A DNA stretch of 64,000 nt from BPGX01 sp035405785 (lineage in GTDB: Bacteria; Bacteroidota; Bacteroidia; B-17B0; Aurantibacillaceae), in assembly GCA_035405785.1 (NCBI GenBank), contig DAONJS010000006.1:109880-173879 (forward strand), written 5' to 3'. A program made the position numbers and the translations under genes. The notes beneath the pieces were generated by a model. That model was not told the DNA's origin and did not search any database. It saw nothing but the letters and a program-made list of their open reading frames with translations. Position 1 is the stretch's first letter. The number at the start of each line of letters is the position of its first letter. Below, one piece after another: positions 52,684-61,723 of this stretch.

Positions 52684-52903
52684 CGTCATTGCGAGCGAAG
52701 CGAAGCAGTCTCAAAATTATGTTCTACTTATCTTATGGGATTGCTTCGGGCTAACGCCCTCGCAATGACGAAAATAACTAAAAATGCTGACGACATAAGT
52801 GTCAGCATCCCGCACATTTATCTTCGGGACAATGACGACATAACTAAAAAATGCTGACGAAACTGCTTTGCAGTTTATCAGCATGCCGACCACTAGCGTC
52901 GGC
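52684..52903. repeat. Mosaic palindromic repeats after nadE
   Basis: Arms CGTCATTGCGAGCGAAGCGA (52684 onward) and CGGGCTAACGCCCTCGCAATGACG (to 52770) form a large inverted repeat. Further modules are ATGCTGACGACATAAGTGTCAGCAT (52783-52807) and the double hairpin 52850-52903 in inverted orientation, with AAACTGCTTTGCAGTTT as its variable loop. All these modules occur elsewhere in the window. The gap 52571-52954 holds no gene. Confidence 0.8.
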
Positions 52904-52954
52904 ACTAAGCATTAAAAACTAATAATTATAAAGTATTTTGTCAAAAATTTTACA

Positions 52955-53683
52955 ATGCGTTGGTGGATTATATTAATAATATTGAGTTTTTATTTTAATT
53001 CTTGTAAAAAAGAAAACGCTTTTGATTGTATTAAACCAACGGGAAAAATTATTTCTGAAACCCGAAATGTTTCTAACTTCCATACAATTATTGTAGAAGA
53101 TAAAATAGATGTTTATTTAAAACAAGATAATTTTAATGTAATGGTCAAAGCAGGAAAAAATTTGATAAATAATGTTCGCACTGAAGTTAAAAATGAAACC
53201 TTGTATGTATCAAATAACAATAAATGTAATTTTATTCGTGATCCAAAGAAAAAAATAGAAGTGTACATTGACTTACCTTATTTAAGGTATCTGAAACATA
53301 TAGGCAGTGGAAATATCTATTCTTTAAATACTTTTATTCAGGATAGTTTAATTATTAGAATGGAAACGCCCGGAGATGTTCATCTTCAAGTTCAAACACA
53401 TTATTTAGGTGGAAGCACGCACGGCAATGGAGATTTGTATGTGTCAGGAAAAACAGATTATTTTTATTACAACTTTAATGGCACTAATTTTATTTATGCA
53501 GAAAATTTGCAGGTAAATAATTATATCTATTTAGAAAGCCATTCTGTAGGCGATGCTTATGTGAATGCTGATAATATCGGAATGGATGTAGCACTTTTTA
53601 CAAATGGAAATGTTTATTATTCAGGTAATCCAGTTTTTTTAAATTATTCTTCCAAAGGCAAAGGCAAAGCTGTTAAGAAATAG
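52955..53683 (+). CDS. DUF2807 (GIN-domain) lipoprotein
   Basis: A 242-residue lipoprotein with lipobox YFNSC (Cys17). It has the GIN/DUF2807 pattern: ETRNVSNFHTIIVEDKIDVYLKQ, NVMVKAGKNLINNV, VEVYIDLPYLRYLKHIGSGNIY-like EVYIDLPYLRYLKHIGSGN, and repeats of a right-handed beta-helix type. Such lipoproteins are common in Bacteroidota and are of unknown function, sometimes with adhesive roles. It stands alone, with weak promoter-like DNA (AGTATTTTG) upstream at about 52931-52940 followed by TCAAAAATTTTACA. Confidence 0.85.
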   Translation: MRWWIILIILSFYFNSCKKENAFDCIKPTGKIISETRNVSNFHTIIVEDKIDVYLKQDNFNVMVKAGKNLINNVRTEVKNETLYVSNNNKCNFIRDPKKKIEVYIDLPYLRYLKHIGSGNIYSLNTFIQDSLIIRMETPGDVHLQVQTHYLGGSTHGNGDLYVSGKTDYFYYNFNGTNFIYAENLQVNNYIYLESHSVGDAYVNADNIGMDVALFTNGNVYYSGNPVFLNYSSKGKGKAVKK

Positions 53684-53768
53684 CAAATTAAGACAATAAC
53701 TTGTTAAAATTCAATAATTTATACACAATTTTGCATTTTTTTATACCAAATCAACAAATTTTTTTTAC

Positions 53769-53776
53769 TATCTTTG
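53769..53776 (+). promoter_or_regulatory. -7 element TATCTTTG for the glycogen-synthase-like gene
   Basis: Perfect TAnnTTTG match 16 bases before the ATG at 53793, with the CAAAAAATTTTAGAG leader shared with yebC and ribF. Confidence 0.65.
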
Positions 53777-53792
53777 CAAAAAATTTTAGAGT

Positions 53793-54662
53793 ATGAGTAG
53801 TATTTATGGTAAAAGAAAAATGAGAGTACTTTATGTATGTCAGGAAGTAGCACCTTTTGTAGAAGATCATCCGATGTGTCAAACTACCCGCCAATTGCCA
53901 AAATCCATTCAAGATAGAGGAAGAGAAATCAGAACATTTATGCCAAAATTTGGCAGCATCAATGAAAGAAGACATCAGTTACACGAAGTTATTCGCCTTT
54001 CTGGTGCTAATGTAGTTGTAGATGATGTGGATTATCAATTAGTAGTCAAAGTGGCTTCAATGCCGGGTGTAAGAATGCAGGTTTATTTTATAGATAATGA
54101 AGTTTTCTTTCAGGAAAGAGGAACTTATTATGATTACGATACCCACAAAATATACAATGACAACGATGACAAAATGATTTTCTTTGCAAAAGGCATTTTG
54201 GAAACCATTAAAAATTTACAATGGCATCCAGATATTGTTCATGTAATAGGATGGTATAGTGCTTTACTTCCAGTTTATATTAAAAAGTTTTTTGCAGATG
54301 AGCCTTATTTTAGCGAAGCAAAAATTGTAACTTCCGTATATTCTCACAAAGAAGATGATGTAAAAATAGACCATAACCGACTTTTGAAAAAAATGAATTT
54401 TGATTTGATTACTAAAAAAGATCTTAAACATATTGCTGATAGTGCTTCTATTACAAATCTTTATAAATTAGCGATTGAATATTCTGATGCTGTTGTTTAT
54501 GGGGATGAAGAAATAAATGATCACTTGAAAAAATTTATTGAAAAATCAGGCAAACCAACCATTCATCACTCATACCAGCCAAATATGTTTGATGTATATG
54601 ATCAATTATACAACGAACTGAATGCTGTTGTAGATGCTGATGCTGACTTTTTTGGTCGTTAA
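53793..54662 (+). CDS. Glycogen/starch-synthase-like protein, N-terminal domain only
   Basis: A 289-residue protein resembling the N-terminal Rossmann half of GT5 glycogen synthases (MRVLYVCQEVAPFVEDH, WHPDIVHVIGWYSALLPVYIKKFF, IEYSDAVVYGDEEI). The ADP-glucose loop K-x-GGL expected after the first strand is replaced by VEDHPMCQTTRQLP, and the whole C-terminal GT-B domain is missing. It is therefore probably not a polymerising enzyme; a regulatory or binding role is plausible. The start may be 53793 or the second ATG at 53820. sucD follows after 39 bp. Confidence 0.78.
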   Translation: MSSIYGKRKMRVLYVCQEVAPFVEDHPMCQTTRQLPKSIQDRGREIRTFMPKFGSINERRHQLHEVIRLSGANVVVDDVDYQLVVKVASMPGVRMQVYFIDNEVFFQERGTYYDYDTHKIYNDNDDKMIFFAKGILETIKNLQWHPDIVHVIGWYSALLPVYIKKFFADEPYFSEAKIVTSVYSHKEDDVKIDHNRLLKKMNFDLITKKDLKHIADSASITNLYKLAIEYSDAVVYGDEEINDHLKKFIEKSGKPTIHHSYQPNMFDVYDQLYNELNAVVDADADFFGR

Positions 54663-54701
54663 TTGTTTTTAATTTCATACATTCGCCACTAAAAATTTTT
54701 T

Positions 54702-55586
54702 ATGAGTGTTTTAGTAAATAAAAATTCAAGAGTAATTGTGCAAGGATTTACTGGCAGTGAAGGAACATTTCATGCCACACAAATGATAGAATATGGTACT
54801 AATGTAGTAGGTGGTGTAACACCTGGAAAAGGTGGCACAAAACATTTAGACAAACCTGTATTTAACACTGTATCAGATGCTGTAAAAGAAGTGAATGCTA
54901 ATGTATCTATTATATTTGTACCAGCTCCTTTTGCGGCAGATGCTATTATGGAAGCCGCAGATGCAGGAATTGAAGTAATTGTGTGTATTACCGAAGGGAT
55001 TCCTGTGAAAGATATGGTAATGGTAAAAGAATATCTCAAAGATAAAAAATCAAGATTGATAGGACCTAATTGCCCAGGCGTTATTTCTGCCGAAGAAGCA
55101 AAAGTGGGTATTATGCCGGGATTTGTGTTTAAAAAAGGAAAAATTGGTATTGTATCAAAATCAGGAACACTCACTTACGAAGCCGCAGATCAAATTGTAA
55201 AAGCCGGACTTGGTATTTCTACTGCTATTGGAATTGGTGGCGATCCTATCATTGGCACTACTACCAAAGAAGCTGTAGAATTACTGATGAATGACCCTGA
55301 AACAGAAGGCATTGTAATGATTGGAGAAATTGGCGGAACATTAGAAGCCGAAGCCGCAAGATGGATTAAAGAAACTGGAAATAAAAAGCCCGTTGTTGGA
55401 TTTATTGCTGGTCAAACAGCACCAAAGGGCAGAACAATGGGACACGCAGGTGCAATTGTTGGCGGAAAAGAAGACACCGCCCAAGCCAAAATGGCTATAT
55501 TAAGAGAATGTGGCGTAGTAGTTTGTGAATCACCTGCTATGATTGGCCAAACAATGGCTAATGTTTTGAAGAAAGTTACTGTTTAG
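54702..55586 (+). CDS. sucD: Succinate-CoA ligase, alpha subunit
   Basis: A 294-residue SucD. The CoA-binding fold has VIVQGFTGSEGTFHATQMI and VGGVTPGKGG. SKSGTLTYEAADQ and the active-site phosphohistidine region GHAGAIVGG are present. With SucC (19440) it forms the TCA-cycle ligase; the subunit genes are 34 kb apart. The gene follows the glycogen-synthase-like gene and may be cotranscribed with it. Confidence 0.97.
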   Translation: MSVLVNKNSRVIVQGFTGSEGTFHATQMIEYGTNVVGGVTPGKGGTKHLDKPVFNTVSDAVKEVNANVSIIFVPAPFAADAIMEAADAGIEVIVCITEGIPVKDMVMVKEYLKDKKSRLIGPNCPGVISAEEAKVGIMPGFVFKKGKIGIVSKSGTLTYEAADQIVKAGLGISTAIGIGGDPIIGTTTKEAVELLMNDPETEGIVMIGEIGGTLEAEAARWIKETGNKKPVVGFIAGQTAPKGRTMGHAGAIVGGKEDTAQAKMAILRECGVVVCESPAMIGQTMANVLKKVTV

Positions 55587-55606
55587 TTTTTGAGTGTATA
55601 TTTTTG

Positions 55607-55770
55607 TCGTCATTGCGAGGGTGAATACCTGTAGCAATCTCATATGAGATATAAAATATACATTTGAGATTACTTCACTACACTCGTAATGACGGTAAAA
55701 TCATTACTACAAATTATTGAAAATCTTTGCGGGCCTGGCGTACTTATCTTTTGCGGACTTTGCGAGAAAT
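55607..55770. repeat. Palindromic CGTCATTGCGAG repeat and CTTTGCG-type repeat after sucD
   Basis: Arms CGTCATTGCGAGG (from 55607) and CACTCGTAATGACG (to 55694) with inner arms GCAATCTCA / TGAGATTAC form an inverted repeat of about 88 bp. A CTTTGCGGGCCTGGCGTACTT piece and CGGACTTTGCGAG lie at 55730-55770. The rest of the gap to 55817 has no feature. Confidence 0.7.
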
Positions 55771-55817
55771 ATAATTTTAAACAACTCGAATAGTTACAAA
55801 AATAAAAGTTTTACTTC

Positions 55818-57218
55818 TTAATACCACACCATTTTTCTTTTCAAATAAAACAAACTTTCATTTAATTTGGTAATCAGTTTTTCACTATTGTAAGCATTGC
55901 TACCTGCTAATTGTAAATTAGATCCGTAACCATAAATATCACTGATGTTTTGACTATACAATATCTGTTTTTCTTTGTTATACAAACTTATATCAATACT
56001 TAATTGTGCTAAATACAAATTAAATTGTTTTTTCAAATCATCGCTATTATCGTCTTCTGAAGTGTTACAAACAACTCTGATAATATAATCTGCTTTTGTG
56101 GAATCACTCACTACATTGGTTTCAGCAGTTTTTAATTTTTCAAAAAGTAAATTTTTTACCACACTGCTATTGGTGGGCTTATTAAAGTTTTTTTCAATTG
56201 ATTGAATATAAATTGAAATGGGCTGAATACTTACAGGCACATTAAATTTTGGCAACTGAATGAATGATTTTAAAAATCGCACATTTTGATTGCTTACAGA
56301 ATCATTTTTTACAAGTTCATCTAAATCTGGTTGTACTTCAATATTGGTAATTTGAAAACTGGCTTGCACATAAGTGGGTGTAATTTCTAATATCCCATTG
56401 TTAGATACACATTTATCTTGAGTTTGTATAATTTCATCATCATAAGAACAAGTAAATGGAAACTGATGAAGTGGATCTTTGTAAATTAAACATTTTACCT
56501 GAATTGGTGCGTATTTTTGCTGATAAGGTTTTACAACAGGCATTTCATTAGGATTTGAAATACTTATAGATTGTAGTTTGAATTGAATATCTTTTGTTAG
56601 GTCAAAGATATTTTTGATGTTTGAGATGGAATACTCTGTAAAATCAATTTCTTCATTAAGATAAGGCACCACTACTGAAAACGCCTGAATTTTTTTTCTT
56701 AAACCCGCAGCATAATTTTTTTGAGCATCATCGTTAAGGGCTAATTTGATAAGTTCTGCGGCTTTTTTGAGTGTGGATTTCTTTCTTTGTTCTTTTTGTT
56801 TAATATATTCTTGTTTATCTAATTGATAAAATACCCAATATTGTTTATCATTTTCGTAAGTATCTACTAATTCATATCCTTCAATGTTTTCCACACTTTT
56901 TAATGTAATAAGAGAATTAAATGTTTGAGAAAATTTGTTGTCATTTTGAACAGAATATAACATTGAATTAGAAGAGATATTGGCTTTAATTTCAGAAGTA
57001 AGATCGTAGAGAGCGTTTTTCTTTGCTTCCATTTGATAATCAGGATTGCCAATTTTTGAAGCTACACCAATACCAATGTATTTTGAAGAACTAATAGGTC
57101 TTTGACTTACCCAATCAGGAGGCGGTTTTTCAATAGATGAATTAGAATTGTTCTTTTGAGCAAAGATATTGAAAGAAAAAAGTAAAGTGAAAAATATATT
57201 GATAAAAATCTTGTGCAT
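55818..57218 (-). CDS. Exported LPP20-family protein
   Basis: A 466-residue protein with a signal peptide (residues about 1-20, FNIFAQ). Its N-terminal domain is LPP20-like: SSKYIGIGVASKIGNPDYQMEAKKNALYDLTSEIKANISSN. The rest is beta-rich with no recognised domain. It starts 3 bases after the stop of the TPR lipoprotein gene on the same strand, so the two are cotranscribed. LPP20-type domains are found in envelope lipoproteins and in penicillin-binding-protein activators; the role here is unknown. Confidence 0.7.
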   Translation of the reverse strand: MHKIFINIFFTLLFSFNIFAQKNNSNSSIEKPPPDWVSQRPISSSKYIGIGVASKIGNPDYQMEAKKNALYDLTSEIKANISSNSMLYSVQNDNKFSQTFNSLITLKSVENIEGYELVDTYENDKQYWVFYQLDKQEYIKQKEQRKKSTLKKAAELIKLALNDDAQKNYAAGLRKKIQAFSVVVPYLNEEIDFTEYSISNIKNIFDLTKDIQFKLQSISISNPNEMPVVKPYQQKYAPIQVKCLIYKDPLHQFPFTCSYDDEIIQTQDKCVSNNGILEITPTYVQASFQITNIEVQPDLDELVKNDSVSNQNVRFLKSFIQLPKFNVPVSIQPISIYIQSIEKNFNKPTNSSVVKNLLFEKLKTAETNVVSDSTKADYIIRVVCNTSEDDNSDDLKKQFNLYLAQLSIDISLYNKEKQILYSQNISDIYGYGSNLQLAGSNAYNSEKLITKLNESLFYLKRKMVWY

Positions 57219-57221
57219 AAT

Positions 57222-58595
57222 TTATTGTGAAAGCGTTTTCAAAGATTTTTTAATTGTTTGTATAGCTTGATCTATGGCTTCGTTTTGAAGTTGTGCATCA
57301 GATTTTAATTCTTTGCTAACAAAGAATAAATCTCGCCACGGCTTTGGATTATATTGTGAAAATGGAGGTGTGGTAACAGGATTGTATGGATAATAATAAC
57401 GAATATCTGCTTCTGGTTTGTAAATAAATTCATTGTACTCTTTTTGATCATTTATCTGAACAGGAATAGTTTGTGAAATTACATTTTGTAAATTTTTTGT
57501 TTGAATAATTTTGTAGTTGAGATCAAAACTAAAATTTTTCTGAATTTTTACATTATTGTATGGAACTGGCTTGTATTGTTTTACTAATTGTTCTCCTGCC
57601 TGTGTAATTTGTTTTGTAAGATATTCCTGATACGCTTCTAATTTTTTTATTTGAGGTGAAGGAGAATATATTTTTTTGTTATATGCTACAACTGATAAAA
57701 AATAATCGCTTCCTGTGGCTTTTGCAATGGCTCTTAGCAAATCAGGGTTATTTTCTATAGCATCAAAATAAAACACTCCAAATGTATTATCTTCTTTTAG
57801 TTGAATGTATTCAGAATTGTCATTGTTAAGAAGATTGTTTAATAATTGAGTAGTAAGTTCTTTATCAAAAGTTATTTTGATATAAGGGTTGGTAAGGTTT
57901 GGTTTGAATAACAAAACTTTTTTAGTAAGAGATGATTTACAAATGTTTTCAATTTCTTTTACATCTTTATAATTATCAGTAACTTTATATATTTGATTAA
58001 TTGTTTGAAGTGCTTTTTGATAGTTTTTATTTTGAATATCTAATATTAATGATTGATATAATGGCTCACAATGTGCAGTTACATAATAAGTTTGCAGTTT
58101 TTTGTATTCAGGGCGATACTTTTTTACTTTTTCAAAATATGGCAAACATTCTTTGTATTTTTTTTGTTTGTAAATGCTTAATCCTTTATTGTAATTTTCT
58201 TCAACATAATTATCCACAGCAGATTGATAATCTTCTTTATATGCCGAAGGATAACTTAACTCTACCCCCAACGCTCCTGCCCTGTCTTTAAAATCTAATA
58301 ATTTTTCAAATGTATTAATGGATGATTCGTAATCATTAGTAGTAAATTCTCTGAAAAATTGAGAAGATAAGAAGTCCATATACTTTTGCCCAACTTCTTT
58401 AAGTTTAATGCGGGCATCCGTATTTTTGATATTTCTTTTAAGAGATTCCAAATAAAATTCAGCGGCTTCATTAACAAGTCCCTGCTTTTCTAATTTTTCT
58501 GCAGCTTTAAAATACTTTCTGCTTCCTGTACATGAAATTAAAATAACAGATAACAAAAATACAGAACAAGTATATTTTAATAAATTTGTTATCAT
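57222..58595 (-). CDS. TPR-containing lipoprotein
   Basis: A 457-residue lipoprotein with lipobox LISC (Cys22). Helical repeats such as AAEKLEKQGLVNEAAEFYLESLKR (residues about 30-54) and YNKGLSIYKQKKYKECLPYFEKV are TPR-like and would form a protein-binding scaffold. The C-terminal half is less regular. It precedes the LPP20-type gene by 3 bp and follows a terminator from the second LPP20 gene. A multi-protein envelope complex with its neighbours is plausible. Confidence 0.8.
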   Translation of the reverse strand: MITNLLKYTCSVFLLSVILISCTGSRKYFKAAEKLEKQGLVNEAAEFYLESLKRNIKNTDARIKLKEVGQKYMDFLSSQFFREFTTNDYESSINTFEKLLDFKDRAGALGVELSYPSAYKEDYQSAVDNYVEENYNKGLSIYKQKKYKECLPYFEKVKKYRPEYKKLQTYYVTAHCEPLYQSLILDIQNKNYQKALQTINQIYKVTDNYKDVKEIENICKSSLTKKVLLFKPNLTNPYIKITFDKELTTQLLNNLLNNDNSEYIQLKEDNTFGVFYFDAIENNPDLLRAIAKATGSDYFLSVVAYNKKIYSPSPQIKKLEAYQEYLTKQITQAGEQLVKQYKPVPYNNVKIQKNFSFDLNYKIIQTKNLQNVISQTIPVQINDQKEYNEFIYKPEADIRYYYPYNPVTTPPFSQYNPKPWRDLFFVSKELKSDAQLQNEAIDQAIQTIKKSLKTLSQ

Positions 58596-58626
58596 TTAAT
58601 TTTGTGAAAAGTTTTGATAAATAAAC

Positions 58627-58664
58627 AAAAAAGAAAAAGCCCGAAGAAAAAACTCTTCGGGCTT
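58627..58664 (-). terminator. Intrinsic terminator between the LPP20 gene and the TPR gene
   Basis: AAGCCCGAAG and CTTCGGGCTT form a 10-bp stem (58637-58664) around AAAAAACT; on the minus strand a T-rich run follows. It separates 58678-59265 from the downstream operon. Confidence 0.9.
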
Positions 58665-58677
58665 ATATATATGTTTC

Positions 58678-59265
58678 TTAATACCCACCTTGTTCTTGGG
58701 CTAATTTTTTCATCTCTGCATTAAAAATTTCTTCAAATTTTTTCTTGTCGTAGTCCAATTTTAGTTTAGCATCATTTGAAATTTTTTGCTCGATATTATC
58801 AAAGATTGTTTTTTTATCTGCTTCAATGGCTACCCAGTAAGTGTAACTTCCATCTTCTTCTTTAAACACTTTCTCATCTTTTACACGAATATTACTGATT
58901 GTCAGATTAGTTACTTCTCTTGATAATTCTTCAAATTTGTTTTCAAACTCTTGTTTATTGCCAACTGTTCTTTGGTTTGTGTACTGGTCGGTAACTTTTT
59001 TAATAGTCGTTTGAATGTTACTTGCCAATTCAGATTTTGCATTGTTCATTGCAATTTTTTTAGCAGTTGCTAAATCAGGAGATTTACCAACATTTTTAGC
59101 TCTAAAGAAATCTTCATCAGTTCTATACTCTTTTGAACTGAAGGGAAGTGTGATTTCTTTAGCCCCTGTTTCTTTTTGAATGGGTGTTCCTTTTTTTGAT
59201 TTGCAGCTTACTGCTACTAATGAAGTAGCAATGACGGGCACTAAGATGAGTTTTGCTGTTTTCAT
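58678..59265 (-). CDS. LPP20-family lipoprotein
   Basis: A 195-residue lipoprotein with lipobox VAVSC (Cys21). Its LPP20-type domain has FFRAKNVGKSPDLATAKKIAMNNAKSELASN and IRVKDEKVFKEEDGSYTYWVAIEAD, then a charged helix (EEIFNAEMKKLAQEQ). The start used is the ATG at 59265; an ATG at 59316 would add an N terminus before the signal sequence and is unlikely. It ends at its own terminator, so its expression can differ from the related LPP20 gene at 55818. Confidence 0.85.
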   Translation of the reverse strand: MKTAKLILVPVIATSLVAVSCKSKKGTPIQKETGAKEITLPFSSKEYRTDEDFFRAKNVGKSPDLATAKKIAMNNAKSELASNIQTTIKKVTDQYTNQRTVGNKQEFENKFEELSREVTNLTISNIRVKDEKVFKEEDGSYTYWVAIEADKKTIFDNIEQKISNDAKLKLDYDKKKFEEIFNAEMKKLAQEQGGY

Positions 59266-59373
59266 AATTTTAAATTTTTGAGGTTTTTTGTTGCAAATTA
59301 AACAAACAAATCTCAAACCAAACGAAAAATTTTAATGTATTTTTAGAAATTTAGGGTCATTTTTAAAAGAAAT

Positions 59374-60339
59374 TTACAAAAATACTGTTAATATAAAAAG
59401 CAGTAATAAAATAAAATACCTTGCTTTTGAATACATTTTGTTTAATAAATTACCTAAATAATAAGCAAACGGAAGAGCAATAACTGATAGTGCTTGCTGA
59501 TGGTAAAATATATGAATGAGTAAATAATTAACCAATGAAAAAAACATTAATAAAAAGAAAAATAAAGCCATTCGTCTTTCATTAGTGGAATAAAAATTTA
59601 CCTCACTCCACTCTTTAAGCTCTGCAATAAAAATCAATCCAATTAAAATAATGACTCCAAAATTTATCCATTGAAATTCTCCTGAAAATTTAAAGTCCGT
59701 AAAAGTAAATTGAGATAATTTGTACAAACTATTTTCTAATATTATCTGCAAATACAATAATGGGTCATAATCTAACAACCAGCTTATGCTTACAAAAAAA
59801 TATACAGGCAATAAGAATCCCAGAAAAAAAATTATCCATGATTTCATATCTGTAATTAAAAATAAATTAAATAATACAATGGGAATAAAAAAAGAATAAA
59901 AGATATTTATCCCCGACAAAAAACCTAATCCAAAAAAACAAGCAAGATAAAATATCAATAAATTAATTTTTTGCTTTTGGTCTTTGGGATTTAGAATATA
60001 CAATATAAGCAGTATAAAAAAATCGCTGATAAGATAGTTATTGAGCGTATTCAAAAACCATATTTTATTATGAATAAGAGCATATACAAAACTGGTAATA
60101 TCTCCCGAAATTTTTCTGTCTCTATTAGTAAAAATTGTTCTTATGAAAAAGATATTGACAAGTAAAAAAATGATGTTTAATGATTTTGCAACATAGATAT
60201 TTATTGAAAAAAAATTAAATGTATAATTGGTAGTGGAGTGCCATTTAAAAGTTTGATTAAAATAAATGACTAATACCGATAATAAATAAATAAAAATAAG
60301 CAAAGATAAAGGAACATCAGATTTTCTATTTGACACCAT
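59374..60339 (-). CDS. Multi-pass membrane protein, DUF6427-like
   Basis: A 321-residue integral membrane protein with roughly ten hydrophobic helices and few charged residues. The pattern resembles Bacteroidota DUF6427 proteins, including an early ISGDITSFVYALIHN. It is Phe/Leu/Ile-rich with a short N-terminal cytoplasmic segment. It follows the SPOR gene by 15 bp on the same strand. Function is unknown; association with cell-envelope growth is guessed from the neighbour. Confidence 0.68.
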   Translation of the reverse strand: MVSNRKSDVPLSLLIFIYLLSVLVIYFNQTFKWHSTTNYTFNFFSINIYVAKSLNIIFLLVNIFFIRTIFTNRDRKISGDITSFVYALIHNKIWFLNTLNNYLISDFFILLILYILNPKDQKQKINLLIFYLACFFGLGFLSGINIFYSFFIPIVLFNLFLITDMKSWIIFFLGFLLPVYFFVSISWLLDYDPLLYLQIILENSLYKLSQFTFTDFKFSGEFQWINFGVIILIGLIFIAELKEWSEVNFYSTNERRMALFFFLLMFFSLVNYLLIHIFYHQQALSVIALPFAYYLGNLLNKMYSKARYFILLLLFILTVFL

Positions 60340-60354
60340 TGAAAATTAAAAACG

Positions 60355-61323
60355 CTAATGTTTAATTTCTTTTACCCAACCATCTTTTAATATACCACTG
60401 ATTTTTAGTTTATTCAAATCATTGCTGGCTTTTTCTTTTTCGCTATAAATGCCTACTGAAACAACAAACAACTCTTTTTGAGCATCCCACTGGATGGAAG
60501 ATTCTAACCCTTTATTCTTAAACTCATTCCAAAGTTTTTTGGCATTTTGTTCCACTTTGAAACATCCTGCTACTATTGAAAAAACTGAGGAAGGATGAAT
60601 GTTTGATAATTCATTAGAAATTTCTTGTGTGGTAATTTTTTTGTAAGGAATTTCTACAAATTTTGTTTTTATAACAGGATAAGTGGTATTCTTTAAATGG
60701 ATTGAATAATTAGGTTTTTTAGTAAAAACAGAAGATAAATTGTTTTTTAAATCAAAAGGAGAAATCCACCAATACAATAAAAGAATGCTGAAAATGATTA
60801 ATACTACTGCGGCTCTTGAGATATTTTTTCTGTCTAATTGCCATATTTTTCTTTCTGGTATTGAAGTGGATTTTTCAAATGTTTCTGATTTTTCAACAGG
60901 TATCGTATGAATAGGATATAATCCAAAACTTTCTGATAGATAAAAAGGATTTAATGTAGATTCAAATAATATATTTCCCTGAAGATCTTTGTAAAAATAA
61001 CCAATGCCTTCTAATTCTGCTCTGTGTTTGGTTTGTAAAAGTATATTCAAACTTTGCACAAAATTATTGACCAGTGTTTGAGCAAGGACAAACTCAATAT
61101 TTAAGTATTTCTGAAGTTCAGCAATTAAAAGCCCATCGTTGTGTTTAAGTAAGGGATTAAATAATATCTTTTTTCTTGGTGGAAACAAAACATTTTCAGC
61201 AATAGAAAACTCTGCGGATTCTAATTGCATTACAAGCGCCCCAAACTCAGGAATTACAATAAAATCCTGGGTTTCTATTAACCCTTTCAAACATTCAGTT
61301 ATTTCTTTAAAGTTGTTTGCCAT
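60355..61323 (-). CDS. SPOR-domain protein with HU-like N-terminal domain
   Basis: A 322-residue protein. The N-terminal half (IVIPEFGALVMQLESAEFS, ILFNPLLKHNDGLLIAELQKYLNIE) is HU/CCDC81-like, a DNA- or protein-binding fold. A single transmembrane segment (about 175-195, AAVVLIIFSILLLYWWIS) divides it from a C-terminal SPOR domain (VFSIVAGCFKVEQNAKKLWNEFKN) that binds denuded peptidoglycan at septa. A division-linked role is inferred. The start is the ATG at 61323; a TTG at 61332 is possible but weaker. The RNase P RNA lies 14 bp upstream. Confidence 0.82.
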   Translation of the reverse strand: MANNFKEITECLKGLIETQDFIVIPEFGALVMQLESAEFSIAENVLFPPRKKILFNPLLKHNDGLLIAELQKYLNIEFVLAQTLVNNFVQSLNILLQTKHRAELEGIGYFYKDLQGNILFESTLNPFYLSESFGLYPIHTIPVEKSETFEKSTSIPERKIWQLDRKNISRAAVVLIIFSILLLYWWISPFDLKNNLSSVFTKKPNYSIHLKNTTYPVIKTKFVEIPYKKITTQEISNELSNIHPSSVFSIVAGCFKVEQNAKKLWNEFKNKGLESSIQWDAQKELFVVSVGIYSEKEKASNDLNKLKISGILKDGWVKEIKH

Positions 61324-61337
61324 AGTTTTCAAAAAAA

Positions 61338-61720
61338 TACGCAGGTTGAGTAAGCCGGGTTCTGTTCTTGTCTATCATTCCTCTGAGCGACCTACCCGTT
61401 CTGGCACATCTGAATCAGATGACTCGGTCAGGACACCCTGGTGGCCAGAACTTATTTGGTCTTGCAACATCCGAGGTTTGCCCTATTGCAGAATTGCTCC
61501 TGCAATATGTGGGCTCTTACCCCACATTTTCACCCTTACCTCTTGCAAAAGCAAGAGGCGGTATAGTTTCTGTGGCACTTTCTGTCATCTGCTTCTTACG
61601 AAACAGATGCCCTTAATTCGGTTCTGGAATTATCCAGAACATCTTAAGGCGGATTGTCCTGCGTTGCCCGGACTTTCCTCTCTTTGAATTATCAAAGAGC
61701 GATAGACCTGAACCTGCGTA
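61338..61720 (-). ncRNA. rnpB: RNase P RNA, bacterial type A-like
   Basis: On the minus strand the 383-base RNA starts TACGCAGGTTCAGGTCTATC and ends ACTCAACCTGCGTA, the ends pairing as helix P1. The conserved core GAGGAAAGTCCGGGC follows shortly after the start. ACAGAACCCGGCTTACT is near the end, and internal hairpins (GCCACCAGGGTGTCCTGACC, CCTCTTGCTTTTGCAAGAGG) are typical. It is the catalytic subunit that matures tRNA 5' ends. No reading frame across it was called. Size and layout match other Bacteroidota RNase P RNAs. Confidence 0.97.
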
Positions 61721-61723
61721 GTG

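Noticed and set aside
61139..61687. A 182-residue plus-strand frame and an 82-residue frame at 61368-61616
   Set aside because: They read the complement of the RNase P RNA, which explains every conserved feature of this stretch.
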